Of a stretch of 64,000 bases of DNA, positions 9,179 to 17,759 are shown one piece after another; the stretch's first letter is position 1, and every line of letters starts with the position of its first letter. Under the pieces are notes generated by a model. It was not told where the DNA came from. It ran no database searches and worked only from the letters and a program-made list of their open reading frames with translations. The stretch is from Acetomicrobium hydrogeniformans. GTDB lineage: Bacteria; Synergistota; Synergistia; Synergistales; JAFGMB01. Position numbers and translations under genes: made by a program. Location: positions 184,799 through 248,798 of the forward strand of contig JAENYO010000001.1 in assembly GCA_016841745.1 (NCBI GenBank), in the 5' to 3' direction.

Positions 9179-9937
9179 TCAGACCTTACCGCCCCTGGTT
9201 ATCATCTCCCAGATATTCTCCTTGGTTACTGCTTTGACACTACCAAAGGGGAGGTCCGTTAATTCCATTTTTCCTATTCTTTTTCTGGAAAGTTTATTCA
9301 CTGAATATCCAAGGATCTGGGCCATCACTCGAATCTCTCTCTTGACACCCTCGTGAAGGGTAACCCTTACCCATTGACCATAAGGCTTTCTTGAAATGGG
9401 AATGACTGAGACCGGTTTCAGGTTTTTTTTATCGATAAGTATTCCTTTTCTCCATTTAGAGAGGTCCTCATCAGACAGTTTACTGCTCAACATTACCTCA
9501 TACATCTTTTCAATTCCGGCCCTTGGATGAATTACCTTCTGGGCAAAGTCTCCATCGTTTGTAAGGATGATCAGACCAGATGTCATTCTGTCAAGCCTTC
9601 CCACAGGAAAAACATGGTTTTTTTGATATACTTCAGGTAGTATTCCAGTTACTGTAACATAATATTTATCTTTTACTGCACAAACTACTCCCAGGGGTTT
9701 ATTCATTAAAAGGTATATATTGGACTCCGGGAAAATTATTTTCCCATCAACCATCACTTCATTGCCTTTCTTGACCCTGGTGGAAAGCGCAGTGACCGGA
9801 TTTCCGTCGATTGTTATCCTTCCAGAGATAATAAGAGATTCCACTTGTCTGCGGGAGCCCAGGCCGCACATGGCCAGGTAACGATTCAGCCTGATTTCCT
9901 CGTCGAGTCTCTCTTTCTTGTTATGCAAAACCCGCAT
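9179..9937 (-). CDS. rluB: RsuA/RluB-family pseudouridine synthase
   Basis: This enzyme isomerises uridine in ribosomal RNA, most likely 23S rRNA. An N-terminal S4 RNA-binding domain (IRLNRYLAMCGLGSRRQVE) precedes the catalytic motif GRLDRMTSGLIILTNDG, which holds the catalytic aspartate. The C-terminal part VTLHEGVKREIRVMAQILGY is typical of the family. ATG at 9937 has GGAGTG just upstream, inside the scpB stop region; a GTG at 9946 is an alternative. The scpA-scpB-rluB order is conserved in many bacteria. Confidence 0.93.
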   Translation of the reverse strand: MRVLHNKKERLDEEIRLNRYLAMCGLGSRRQVESLIISGRITIDGNPVTALSTRVKKGNEVMVDGKIIFPESNIYLLMNKPLGVVCAVKDKYYVTVTGILPEVYQKNHVFPVGRLDRMTSGLIILTNDGDFAQKVIHPRAGIEKMYEVMLSSKLSDEDLSKWRKGILIDKKNLKPVSVIPISRKPYGQWVRVTLHEGVKREIRVMAQILGYSVNKLSRKRIGKMELTDLPFGSVKAVTKENIWEMITRGGKV

Positions 9938-9942
9938 GAGGC

Positions 9943-10524
9943 TCACTCCACTCCTGTCAAAGAGAATTCCGCAGATAAATCCTTGAGTTCATCTAGAGTA
10001 GGAAGTTCAGAAATGGAATCCAGGCCAAAGATATCAAGGAAATCTGGAGTTGTTCTATATAAAAGAGGAGAACCGGTACCCTTGCCTCTCCCAGCTATTC
10101 TTATCAATCCATGAGAAAGAAGTGTTTCTATGACCCTCTCACACCTTACACCTCTGATCTCTTCGATTTCAGAGCGTGTAACGGGTTCGTTATATGCAAT
10201 AACCGCCAGGCTCTCTACTGCAGCTTTTGAAAGGCGAACATGCTGTCTTTCTGAAGTATCTCTGAATACTGATAAAATCTCATTAAGAGAGGGATCTGTA
10301 AACAGTTTCCATCCGCCACTGATCTTTTTTAAAGACAAACCATGTCCAATATCATAATGAACCTGAAGGTTCTGCAGAGCCTGTGCGATTTCCCGATTCT
10401 TCAAGGAAAGAACTTCATTAAACTCTTTAAGAGTAACAGGTTGAGAGGCAACAAAAAGGATCGCCTCGATCTTCATTTCAATTTCTGTCAAGTTTTTCAC
10501 AGCAGATGATCCTGACATCTCCAA
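9943..10524 (-). CDS. scpB: segregation and condensation protein ScpB
   Basis: ScpB is the winged-helix (kite) subunit of the SMC-ScpAB condensin complex. Diagnostic stretches are EAILFVASQPVTLKEFNEVL, LAVIAYNEPVTRSEIEEIRG and GRGKGTGSPLLYRTT. The TTG at 10524 has AGGAGG at good spacing inside scpA and overlaps it by 47 bases. Alternatives are ATG at 10518 or ATG at 10476, the latter just after the scpA stop but with a weak ribosome site. Length about 193 aa. Confidence 0.93.
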   Translation of the reverse strand: MEMSGSSAVKNLTEIEMKIEAILFVASQPVTLKEFNEVLSLKNREIAQALQNLQVHYDIGHGLSLKKISGGWKLFTDPSLNEILSVFRDTSERQHVRLSKAAVESLAVIAYNEPVTRSEIEEIRGVRCERVIETLLSHGLIRIAGRGKGTGSPLLYRTTPDFLDIFGLDSISELPTLDELKDLSAEFSLTGVE

Positions 10525-11275
10525 ACATTTCCTCCTGTTGCAGGGATATCTTACCTAATCTCGATAACTCAAGGAGAGCCAGAATGGTGACCACAAATCT
10601 GGGAATATCGGATTGAGAACCCATAACTCTACGCAAGTTAACATCTTTTACTCGCTCCAGAAAGACCATCAATTCCGAGATCCTGGTTTCAACTTGTTTT
10701 TCATCCGGCACCGGGACTGGCATTCCTTCAAGATGAAGAGATCTTTTACCTGTATTTATCTTGGACTTTCCCGCCTTTTTTTCAAGAAGGTCCCACCAAA
10801 GTGAAGATAAGCTGAAAAGATCCCCCAGAGTATAAAGAGGGCTTTCTTCTTCATGCTCTGGGGAAAACAGTAGATCCCGTTCAGATTTCAAAACAAGTAG
10901 ATGCCTGGCAGCATTACGATAAGGAAGATATCTTTCCAGGATCATGCGAAGTTCTTCCTCTGACACTTCCCTTTCTGTCTTCTTTTCTGGAGATTCCTGA
11001 AAATATCCAGGAAGGAGAGAAAGAACCTTTTCAAGAATAAGCCCCGCTGTTGCAGAAATAAAGTCTGCGATCACATTCAGAGGAGCCTTGCCAGAACCTG
11101 AAAGAAAGGCTCCATAAATGCCTACGATCTCACTGATCTTGATTAAAGATATCTCGACTTGTCTATTTTCCACAAGACAACATAGAAGATCTAGAGGACC
11201 CGAAAAGCCCTCAACAGAAACCTCCAGCTCTGATAACCGTTTTATAGTCCTGACAGCTTCAGCCTCTTGGAACAA
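10478..11275 (-). CDS. scpA: segregation and condensation protein ScpA
   Basis: ScpA is the kleisin subunit of the SMC-ScpAB complex that organises and segregates chromosomes. The signature VSVEGFSGPLDLLCCLVENRQVEI is near residue 19, and the C-terminal winged-helix segment FVVTILALLELSRLGKISLQQEE is present. The central region is variable, as usual. The start is probably TTG at 11275, inside the trpS stop region, without a strong ribosome site, so the first residues are uncertain. It is followed by overlapping scpB. Confidence 0.93.
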   Translation of the reverse strand: MFQEAEAVRTIKRLSELEVSVEGFSGPLDLLCCLVENRQVEISLIKISEIVGIYGAFLSGSGKAPLNVIADFISATAGLILEKVLSLLPGYFQESPEKKTEREVSEEELRMILERYLPYRNAARHLLVLKSERDLLFSPEHEEESPLYTLGDLFSLSSLWWDLLEKKAGKSKINTGKRSLHLEGMPVPVPDEKQVETRISELMVFLERVKDVNLRRVMGSQSDIPRFVVTILALLELSRLGKISLQQEEMFGDVRIICCEKLDRN

Positions 11276-12254
11276 ATCCTATCGCCGTCACTACCTGATC
11301 TATTGTTTCCTGGGCAATTATTTTAGCTTTACTGGCACCCTGGATCAGGATATCAGCAAGAAGGTCTTCATCTTTCTCATAATATGCTCTTCTCTCTCTT
11401 ATAGGAACCATGACTCTCTCGACATGATCTCTAAGTCTTTTTTTACACTCTACACAACCTATACCTGCATTCATGCAACCTTCATGGATTTCAGCTTTCT
11501 GAGCATCATCGTTATTAAAGACTTTATGTATATCCCAAACTGGGCATTTCTCTGGAGTGCCCGGGTCTTTCCTTTTTTCCCTTGCCGGATCCGTCATCAT
11601 GGTTCTTAGTTTTTCCCACATATCTTCAGGAGAATCTGAAATATCTATCGCATTTCCGTAGGACTTACTCATTTTCCTACCGTCTGTTCCAGGTACTTTT
11701 GGAGTGGGGGTAAGTAATATCTGTGGCTCTACAAGGATCTCTCCGTAAAAATTATTAAATCTCCGAACTATCTCTCTGGAAATTTCAAGGTGCGCTGACT
11801 GATCCTCCCCTACTGGAACCAAATGTGATTTATACAGAAGAATGTCAGCAGCCATAAGTACTGGATAACCAAGGAAGGCATAATTGCTCAAATCCTTATT
11901 CTGTATATTGATTATCTGTTCCTTATAGGTAGGACACCGCTGAAGCCATCCAAGGGGAGTGATCATGGAAAGGGCCAGATGAAGCTCAGCATGCTGGGGT
12001 ACATGGGATTGAACACATATTATACACTTATCAGGATCCAGACCGGAAGAAAGCCAGTCAAGCAGAACCTCCCTGCAGTTTACCCTTATCTTGCTACTAT
12101 CCGCATAATCAGACATCAAGGCATGCCAGTCAACTATTCCATAGACGCATTCATAATCATCCTGAAGTTTGATCCAGTTAGAAAGAGCACCTGCCAGATG
12201 GCCAAGATGAAGTTTCCCTGTAGGACGCATTCCGCTGAAAACTCTTTTTTTCAT
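11259..12254 (-). CDS. trpS: tryptophanyl-tRNA synthetase
   Basis: This class I aminoacyl-tRNA synthetase charges tRNA-Trp. The HIGH-type motif is PTGKLHLGHLAGA near the N-terminus and the KMSKS motif is GRKMSKSYGNAI (~198). The length of 331 aa is standard. A cysteine-rich insertion (GCVECKKRLRDHV, near residue 271) is compatible with TrpS enzymes of anaerobes. It lies immediately upstream of scpA and their ends overlap by 17 bases. No T-box or trp leader is visible in the 87-base gap upstream. Confidence 0.97.
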   Translation of the reverse strand: MKKRVFSGMRPTGKLHLGHLAGALSNWIKLQDDYECVYGIVDWHALMSDYADSSKIRVNCREVLLDWLSSGLDPDKCIICVQSHVPQHAELHLALSMITPLGWLQRCPTYKEQIINIQNKDLSNYAFLGYPVLMAADILLYKSHLVPVGEDQSAHLEISREIVRRFNNFYGEILVEPQILLTPTPKVPGTDGRKMSKSYGNAIDISDSPEDMWEKLRTMMTDPAREKRKDPGTPEKCPVWDIHKVFNNDDAQKAEIHEGCMNAGIGCVECKKRLRDHVERVMVPIRERRAYYEKDEDLLADILIQGASKAKIIAQETIDQVVTAIGFVPRG

Positions 12255-12341
12255 TCAAAATCACCCCATAAAAAGATTGATGGTAAAAACTATGATTAGA
12301 CAACCCGGATTCACAGATATAAATACCTGAAAGATAATTCA

Positions 12342-13121
12342 TCAAAGAATTCTGCATTCTGGACCTGCAGGATCAAGGAGTTTCACGGGAAGACCCGTAT
12401 TTTCAAAAATGAGATCAGCAAGGACCGGGATGGATACCTTCTCCATTTCCCCGTGGTCTACTACCATGACCCTCATCCCCATGGAACATGCTTCCAGGAT
12501 CTGGTGATATTTCATATCCGCTGTAATATACGTATCAGCACCCTTTTCAAAAGCCTGTTTCCAGAGTTCTCCACCAGATCCTCCGCAAAGGGCTACGTTC
12601 CTGACAGGCTCATTGGTAGCACCATAAACCCTAAGCCAGGAAAGATTCCATTTTTTTTTAACTCTAACGGCAAAACTGTCCATAGGTAAATAAGGTTCCA
12701 AACAACCAGAAACTCCCATTCCCCACGAACAGTTTGAGCCCGGGATCAAGGGAGATATTTGGGAAATGGAAATGGATTCAGCCAGACATACATTGACCCC
12801 TCTTGGTGAAACATCCCAATTGGTATGAAGGCTTATCACTCCAAGTTTTTTTTCAATAGCCTGATAGACTAATCTTGAGGAAAGATCTGACATGTCTATC
12901 TTCAGCAATGGAGAAAAGATCAGAGGGTGATGGACTACCAAAAGGTCACAGCTGTTCCTGACTGCTTCTTCCATGGTCTGCTCGAGAGCATCCAGCGCAA
13001 CAGCTATTTTGGAGACTTCCCAGGAAACAGCGCCTACTATAATACCGGTATTGTCCCATTCCTCGGCCCATTCAAGATCAGCAAAGTCCTTGATCGAATC
13101 CAGAAAAGTTCTAATATTCAT
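12342..13121 (-). CDS. Nif3-like dinuclear metal center protein (DUF34)
   Basis: This protein belongs to the Nif3/YqfO/YbgI family of toroidal hexamers with two metal ions per subunit; the biochemical role is still debated. Metal-ligand motifs are visible: LLVVHHPLIFSP (~62), LHTNWDVSPRGVN (~98) and, at the C-terminus, VVDHGEMEKV. The length of 259 aa is the short form lacking the PII-like insertion found in YqfO. It stands alone between trpS and the tRNA gene on the same strand. Confidence 0.88.
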   Translation of the reverse strand: MNIRTFLDSIKDFADLEWAEEWDNTGIIVGAVSWEVSKIAVALDALEQTMEEAVRNSCDLLVVHHPLIFSPLLKIDMSDLSSRLVYQAIEKKLGVISLHTNWDVSPRGVNVCLAESISISQISPLIPGSNCSWGMGVSGCLEPYLPMDSFAVRVKKKWNLSWLRVYGATNEPVRNVALCGGSGGELWKQAFEKGADTYITADMKYHQILEACSMGMRVMVVDHGEMEKVSIPVLADLIFENTGLPVKLLDPAGPECRIL

Positions 13122-13249
13122 GCATTATTCCTTTCAGTAACAGAACATTACATTTTCCTGTTACGGGTTTATTATACTTGATATAAGGAAATGGTAACCG
13201 ATGAAAAAGGATCCAATAAAACTGCTCCTTCAATAACATAGGGAATATG

Positions 13250-13280
13250 AAAAAAGCCGCTTCCAATACAGGAAGCGGCT
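13250..13280 (-). terminator. rho-independent terminator after tRNA(CAT)
   Basis: On the minus strand AGCCGCTTCC pairs with GGAAGCGGCT (10-bp perfect stem, 6-base loop), followed at once by TTTTT. It lies 10 bases past the 3' end of the tRNA. Confidence 0.9.
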
Positions 13281-13290
13281 GTTCTGGCTT

Positions 13291-13367
13291 TGGTGGGCCT
13301 ACCTGGACTCGAACCAGGAACCTTCCGGTTATGAGCCGGTGGCTCTAGCCACTTGAGCTATAGGCCC
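13291..13367 (-). tRNA. tRNA with CAT anticodon (tRNA-Met elongator or tRNA-Ile2)
   Basis: The 77-nt gene folds as a full cloverleaf: acceptor GGGCCTA/TAGGCCC, D arm GCTC/GAGC, anticodon loop CTCATAA, T arm CCTGG/CCAGG with TTCGAGT, discriminator A and an encoded CCA. Base pair 27-43 is an A-A mismatch. The GGCTCATAACC anticodon context resembles lysidine-modified tRNA-Ile(CAT) as much as elongator Met, so identity is left open. A perfect terminator follows. Confidence 0.93.
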
Positions 13368-13468
13368 AAAGCGAAGCTAATTATAAGCTCCTTCATAGGG
13401 AAAATGCAAGCCTTAAATTAAAAAAGTTTCCCCCCGCCCTTTTCCAGAAAGTTTCAATTGTTCTGCCA

Positions 13469-13654
13469 CTAGTCCTCCGCAACATAAATACAGGAAACAG
13501 GACAACTATCTACAGCTTCTTTCACACAATCAGAACCTTCGGGCCTTATGACCTTTGATACGCCAGCATCTTCATCAAGGAGGAACACTTCCGGACATAT
13601 CTGGGCACATACTCCGCAACCTATACATTCATTTTCATCCAGGGTAACTCGCAC
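13469..13654 (-). CDS. small [4Fe-4S] ferredoxin
   Basis: The 61-residue protein has CIGCGVCAQICP near the N-terminus and a distant SCPVSC near the end. This layout gives one [4Fe-4S] cluster, as in the Thermotoga/Desulfovibrio-type monocluster ferredoxins. It would carry low-potential electrons in the cytoplasm. GTG at 13654 has AAGGAGG 11 bases upstream; an earlier GTG at 13666 overlaps that site and is rejected. Its position between purR and the tRNA gives no clue to its partner. Confidence 0.9.
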   Translation of the reverse strand: MRVTLDENECIGCGVCAQICPEVFLLDEDAGVSKVIRPEGSDCVKEAVDSCPVSCIYVAED

Positions 13655-13726
13655 GAGAACGGCCACCTCCTTTACGGGAGGATTTTATATCAGGAACGGG
13701 CCAGAGTCAAACTTCATGTATACATA

Positions 13727-14524
13727 TCAGAGAGAAACCTCAACTTTTGGATTCTCCTGATTTACCCCGTAAAGGGTTAACAGAGACTTATAACTAGATA
13801 TAGCCTTGACTTCAGGCTCTGATGAAGTCATAAAAAAACATATTCCTGCAATTTCTGCCATAAATTCTTTTGCAACAAGAAGCATTCCTGAAGCAGTACT
13901 ACCGCCACGCATAAAATCGTCAATAATAAGAACCCTGTTTCCCCTGGTAAGCTTTTTGGTTCCAAGATACATAGCTCGGACATCTCCATTTTTGGTTGGA
14001 TAATGGACCGAAACTGCAGACCCATCACTTGGTCTGTTCCTGAAACGGCAGACGGCCAGCGGAACTCCAAGAGCATGGGCTGTGAAAATAGCAATGGGTA
14101 TACCCTTTACTTCTGTCGTAAGAACAATGTCCGGTTTAGCATCTCTGAACATTGAAGCCATGGTCAGGCCCAGGGGCATTGCATAAGCTGGATTAAAGAG
14201 GATGTCACTATAATAGATCAATCCTCCCGGGAGAACTCTTTCGTGGGTCGAAAGCTGAGAAACGATGTCCTGAAGCAGTCTTTCCCTATATTCATCGGAA
14301 ACAGAAGGCGTAAAGAACGCTCCTCCAGTTCGCCCCCTGTCAACGTGGATACCGCCCAGTCCTTCATGAACCAGAGCTTTGTCGATAATGGAAACATCAT
14401 CACTTATCACAGTCTTCGAAACACTAAAGTTTTCCGCAAGTTGCGTTAACGAAAGTTGCCTGGAAGGAGCACTAAGAAATCTTGCAGCGGTCTGGATAAG
14501 ACGCTCTGTTCTTTGTCCTTTCAT
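13727..14524 (-). CDS. purR: pur operon repressor PurR (PRPP-responsive)
   Basis: This B. subtilis-type PurR has an N-terminal winged helix (LTQLAENFSVSKTVISDDVSII) fused to a phosphoribosyltransferase-like domain. The PRPP-binding loop IDDFMRGGSTASGM (~201-214) is intact. In the family, PurR binds PurBox sites and is released by PRPP. The ispE-purR order is conserved in Firmicutes. The ATG at 14524 overlaps the ispE stop by four bases. The obvious target is the purine operon at 24.5 kb, though no standard PurBox was seen there. Confidence 0.93.
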   Translation of the reverse strand: MKGQRTERLIQTAARFLSAPSRQLSLTQLAENFSVSKTVISDDVSIIDKALVHEGLGGIHVDRGRTGGAFFTPSVSDEYRERLLQDIVSQLSTHERVLPGGLIYYSDILFNPAYAMPLGLTMASMFRDAKPDIVLTTEVKGIPIAIFTAHALGVPLAVCRFRNRPSDGSAVSVHYPTKNGDVRAMYLGTKKLTRGNRVLIIDDFMRGGSTASGMLLVAKEFMAEIAGICFFMTSSEPEVKAISSYKSLLTLYGVNQENPKVEVSL

Positions 14525-15393
14525 CGATCATCACTCCATAAAAAGATTCTGTTAAGCCACGTAAATGAATTAAATGCGTTCAAACAACGTTCAATCTTCT
14601 CTCTATCATTTTGAAAGATCGCAAAAGAAGCACTTCCACTGCCTGTTATTCCCCATGCAAGAGCATCAGTCTTATCCAGCGAATCAAAGAGATGCAAATA
14701 CTCCGGCCATTCAGAAATAAGCACAGGCAGGAAATCATTCGGGAGACAACCCCATCGCATCCTTTTGTTGAGTCTGGAAACTATAGCACCCGCCTCTTCT
14801 TCAGCCGCTGATGCCAGAAGGGGAAACCCTTGTGTCTTGTACCACATATCAAGCTTCCTGTAGGATTCCACAGTCCCTGAAGTCCATTCGGGGATAAACA
14901 CCACAAAAACAAGACCCGGCATGATCGATCTGGGAACAAATTGATCCCCTATACCACTGGCAAGAACACAACTGTATCTGCTGGTAAGGAAAGCGACATC
15001 GGCACCAATAATTTTTGATCTTTCGGGAGGAATATGTATGCCATACCTTTTCCCCAGCCACTTTATAAGAGCAGATGCATTCCCACTTCCTCCACCAAGA
15101 CCTGTCCCAGGAGGAAGTTCCTTGAATATTTCAATTTCCAGGGGAGGTATATTCAACCCTTCTCCCCTGAGGGTCGATAAGACTTTTTCAATGATATTCT
15201 GTTGTGGAATATTGAAATTATGACAGATAATGTCATCCTTAACATTATTACTGGTTATTTCGTTAATTGTCAACCTTTCAACTCTGGGAATTTTATAGAA
15301 AAGGGATACCAGATCATGAAATCCATCATCTCTGATAGCTGTTATCCTAAGGGAAAGATTGACTTTACATGGACTGAATTCTTCATCATACAT
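14521..15393 (-). CDS. ispE: 4-diphosphocytidyl-2-C-methyl-D-erythritol kinase
   Basis: This GHMP kinase catalyses the ATP-dependent phosphorylation of CDP-ME in the MEP isoprenoid pathway. Visible motifs are the N-terminal SPCKVNLSLRI and the ATP loop PPGTGLGGGSGNASAL (~96). ATG at 15393 with TTGGAG upstream gives 290 aa. A longer in-frame extension to 15462 passes through the terminator of veg and is rejected. It is translationally coupled to purR. Confidence 0.94.
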   Translation of the reverse strand: MYDEEFSPCKVNLSLRITAIRDDGFHDLVSLFYKIPRVERLTINEITSNNVKDDIICHNFNIPQQNIIEKVLSTLRGEGLNIPPLEIEIFKELPPGTGLGGGSGNASALIKWLGKRYGIHIPPERSKIIGADVAFLTSRYSCVLASGIGDQFVPRSIMPGLVFVVFIPEWTSGTVESYRKLDMWYKTQGFPLLASAAEEEAGAIVSRLNKRMRWGCLPNDFLPVLISEWPEYLHLFDSLDKTDALAWGITGSGSASFAIFQNDREKIERCLNAFNSFTWLNRIFLWSDDR

Positions 15394-15413
15394 AGCTAGT
15401 CTCCAATTCACAG

Positions 15414-15446
15414 AAAAACCCCGGTGCAATGATAATTGCACCGGGG
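15414..15446 (-). terminator. rho-independent terminator after veg
   Basis: A perfect 12-bp stem CCCCGGTGCAAT/ATTGCACCGGGG with a 4-base loop is followed on the minus strand by TTTTT. It lies between veg and ispE, so ispE-purR must have their own promoter or rely on readthrough. Confidence 0.92.
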
Positions 15447-15470
15447 TAAGGCGATCAAGCAAGAGAACTA

Positions 15471-15716
15471 TTAACCGGACTTTTTGTTCACAGGCATTAA
15501 CTCAAGTTCCACTTCCCGGGTAAGCAATTCCGCATAGCTAAAAGATATTCTACTTTTCTGAGATTCAACCCAGAGGGTAAAAATGTTAGGGTAAGTCTCA
15601 ATGATAACCCCCTGATTCTCTTCGACCTTTCTTCTACCTTTAGAAGTTCGGTACTTGATCCTGGCACCTTTATAAAGGGCCACCTTTTTCCTTATTTCAG
15701 ACAGACATGCTGCCAT
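15471..15716 (-). CDS. veg: Veg family protein
   Basis: The 81-residue protein contains IRKKVALYKGARIKYR, SKGRRKVEENQGVI and YPNIFTLWVE, the core of the Veg family (DUF1021). In B. subtilis Veg affects biofilm formation; its molecular action is unclear. ATG at 15716 has GAGGGG nine bases upstream; a longer frame to 15740 would place that site inside the gene. The veg-ispE-purR order matches B. subtilis and supports the call. Confidence 0.88.
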   Translation of the reverse strand: MAACLSEIRKKVALYKGARIKYRTSKGRRKVEENQGVIIETYPNIFTLWVESQKSRISFSYAELLTREVELELMPVNKKSG

Positions 15717-15827
15717 AGGACATTTCCCCTCTGTACACATTTTAAATAATTATATCAGAATAGTAAGGAAAACTCAAATTATAATAACATGTCAGGAAAA
15801 AAGCAAGTACCTTTAATTCGAAACCGA

Positions 15828-17759
15828 TCATAAATCTTTCAGAAGTAAAATACGCTTATCTCCTACCCTTCGGGTTATCTTTCTGGAATCCAGATATTCT
15901 AGAACCGGAAGTATGAACTTTCTGGAACTTCCCGTTTTATCCCTTACACTTCCTATAGTAATATCCTGTCTTATACTCTTTAAAACATCAACAAATCTGC
16001 TCTGAAGTTCTTTGTGTAGAACAAAATTACCCTGGAGAAGAACAACCTCTCCCATGTTCCTCAGATTTTCAAGAAAAGAGGAAAACTGTCTGTTATCCAT
16101 GTCAAGTTCAAGAGAGATCTCTTCTATTGTCGGGAACAGAAAACCCTTCCTGAGACATAGATCCAGGACTTTTCTACTGTTTTCTTCAAAAAACTTATCG
16201 TCTTTAGCAGTAAAACCATACTGGCATACGATTCCATCTCCATAAGAAAGTATTGACAGTTCACTGAGGTAGGAAAGAAGAGTTTTCAGAGCCTTGATAT
16301 CGTAATTCCATTTTAGAAGTTCTGCCAGTTTGGGTGGGAAAAGACCGGGACTATAAGGTTGCTCCTGATGGAAGGAAGAAAGGATCGTGTTAATCTCACT
16401 TGTATATTTTTCAATAGCCCCCCTGGAAAAGATAATCCTCGGTGACGATTCGGTAACCAGGACATCTCCTTTTTTCTCCATTTTTTTCAACTTAGATAGA
16501 AGATTCTGTTCAGATTCCTGTATAAGAATACTTGCTTCAGAAACAGGAATCATTTCCCGGGACTGAATTATAGCCGCCAGTTTATCTTCATTGGATGAAG
16601 CTTCTTTGAGATCTGCAAGCATCTTTAGATATTCTACTCTGGAAGAACGTCCACGGGGTTTACGACCATACGGGAACAGAACCTCTCCTCCACCTATTGT
16701 TACAAGGGGGCTGTAGAAACGAATGATAAAACGTTCTGAAAAAGATGCTACTACATCCTCTTCAGTAACTATTTGGGCAAAACCGACCTGACCAGGTAGA
16801 ATTTCTTTTTCGCCCAGAAGGGATACCCTCCCCAGGACATCAGAAGTACCTAGATGAAGTCTTATTCTCTGCCAGTGAGTAAGGGGTTCCGGTGATGAGG
16901 GAAGAATTTTAAGATAAGTGTCAAAACAGCTTGTTTTCTTAAAAAGCCCTTTTTCACATACTACGTCACCTCGGTGGAGGTCTTCTACTGATACGCCGGT
17001 TAGACTCATGGCAACCCGCTGCCCGGCCCAGGCCTCCTCCACCATGGAACTATGTACCTGAACACTCCTGATTCTTGCATCTTTTTCAAGGGGTAAAATG
17101 CTCACTTCTCTTCCCGGGAAGATCTTACCTCCGTATGCCGTACCTGTTACAACAGTTCCGAAACCAGCTACAGGGAAAGCTCTATCTATGGGCATGAAAA
17201 ATGGTCCCTTTCTACTCCTCGGATGTGAAGAGGATACGAGCCTTTCTATTTCATCTACCACCGTGTCAAGGTTTTTACGTGTAACTGAAGAAACTGGAAT
17301 TATCTTCTTTCCTTCGAGAAAGGAACCTTGAAGGAGTTCACGAACGTCTTCTGTCGCCATTTCTATCATTTCATCATCAACAAGATCTGCCTTTGTAAGA
17401 ACAACAAAACCATCATGAATACCAAGAAGCTCCAGTATATCCAGGTGTTCCCTGGTCTGAGGCATTACCCCTTCGTCAGCTGCAACGACCAGAAGGACGG
17501 CATCAATTCCGGAAACGCCTGCTACCATCTGTCTAATAAATTTTTCATGGCCAGGAACATCTATTACGCTTACAATCTTTTCGCTTGGCAGTCTCAACGG
17601 GGCAAAACCAAGTTCAATTGTGATACCCCGTTTTTTTTCTTCTACCAGGCAATCACAGTCTACCCCTGTGATTGCCTTTATAAGTGTTGTTTTTCCGTGA
17701 TCAATATGGCCAGCTGTTCCGAGAACAAGAGAAATTTCTTTACCACTCAATTTATTCAT
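15828..17759 (-). CDS. selB: selenocysteine-specific translation elongation factor SelB
   Basis: SelB delivers Sec-tRNA(Sec) to UGA codons that carry a SECIS hairpin. The G domain begins GTAGHIDHGKTTLIKAITG (~14) with KKRGITIELGF, DVPGHEKF and LTKADL. The C-terminal third contains winged-helix repeats that bind SECIS RNA (LILRKGF-type and FILPVLEYLDSRKITRR at the end). ATG at 17759 overlaps selA by eight bases with GAGGGG upstream; the frame extends to 17807 but into selA. The length is 643 aa. With selA and yedF it shows that the organism uses selenocysteine. Confidence 0.96.
   Translation of the reverse strand: MNKLSGKEISLVLGTAGHIDHGKTTLIKAITGVDCDCLVEEKKRGITIELGFAPLRLPSEKIVSVIDVPGHEKFIRQMVAGVSGIDAVLLVVAADEGVMPQTREHLDILELLGIHDGFVVLTKADLVDDEMIEMATEDVRELLQGSFLEGKKIIPVSSVTRKNLDTVVDEIERLVSSSHPRSRKGPFFMPIDRAFPVAGFGTVVTGTAYGGKIFPGREVSILPLEKDARIRSVQVHSSMVEEAWAGQRVAMSLTGVSVEDLHRGDVVCEKGLFKKTSCFDTYLKILPSSPEPLTHWQRIRLHLGTSDVLGRVSLLGEKEILPGQVGFAQIVTEEDVVASFSERFIIRFYSPLVTIGGGEVLFPYGRKPRGRSSRVEYLKMLADLKEASSNEDKLAAIIQSREMIPVSEASILIQESEQNLLSKLKKMEKKGDVLVTESSPRIIFSRGAIEKYTSEINTILSSFHQEQPYSPGLFPPKLAELLKWNYDIKALKTLLSYLSELSILSYGDGIVCQYGFTAKDDKFFEENSRKVLDLCLRKGFLFPTIEEISLELDMDNRQFSSFLENLRNMGEVVLLQGNFVLHKELQSRFVDVLKSIRQDITIGSVRDKTGSSRKFILPVLEYLDSRKITRRVGDKRILLLKDL

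Noticed and set aside
15394-15462. N-terminal extension of ispE
   Set aside because: It is encoded by the terminator hairpin of veg; ATG 15393 has a proper ribosome site and family-like N-terminus.
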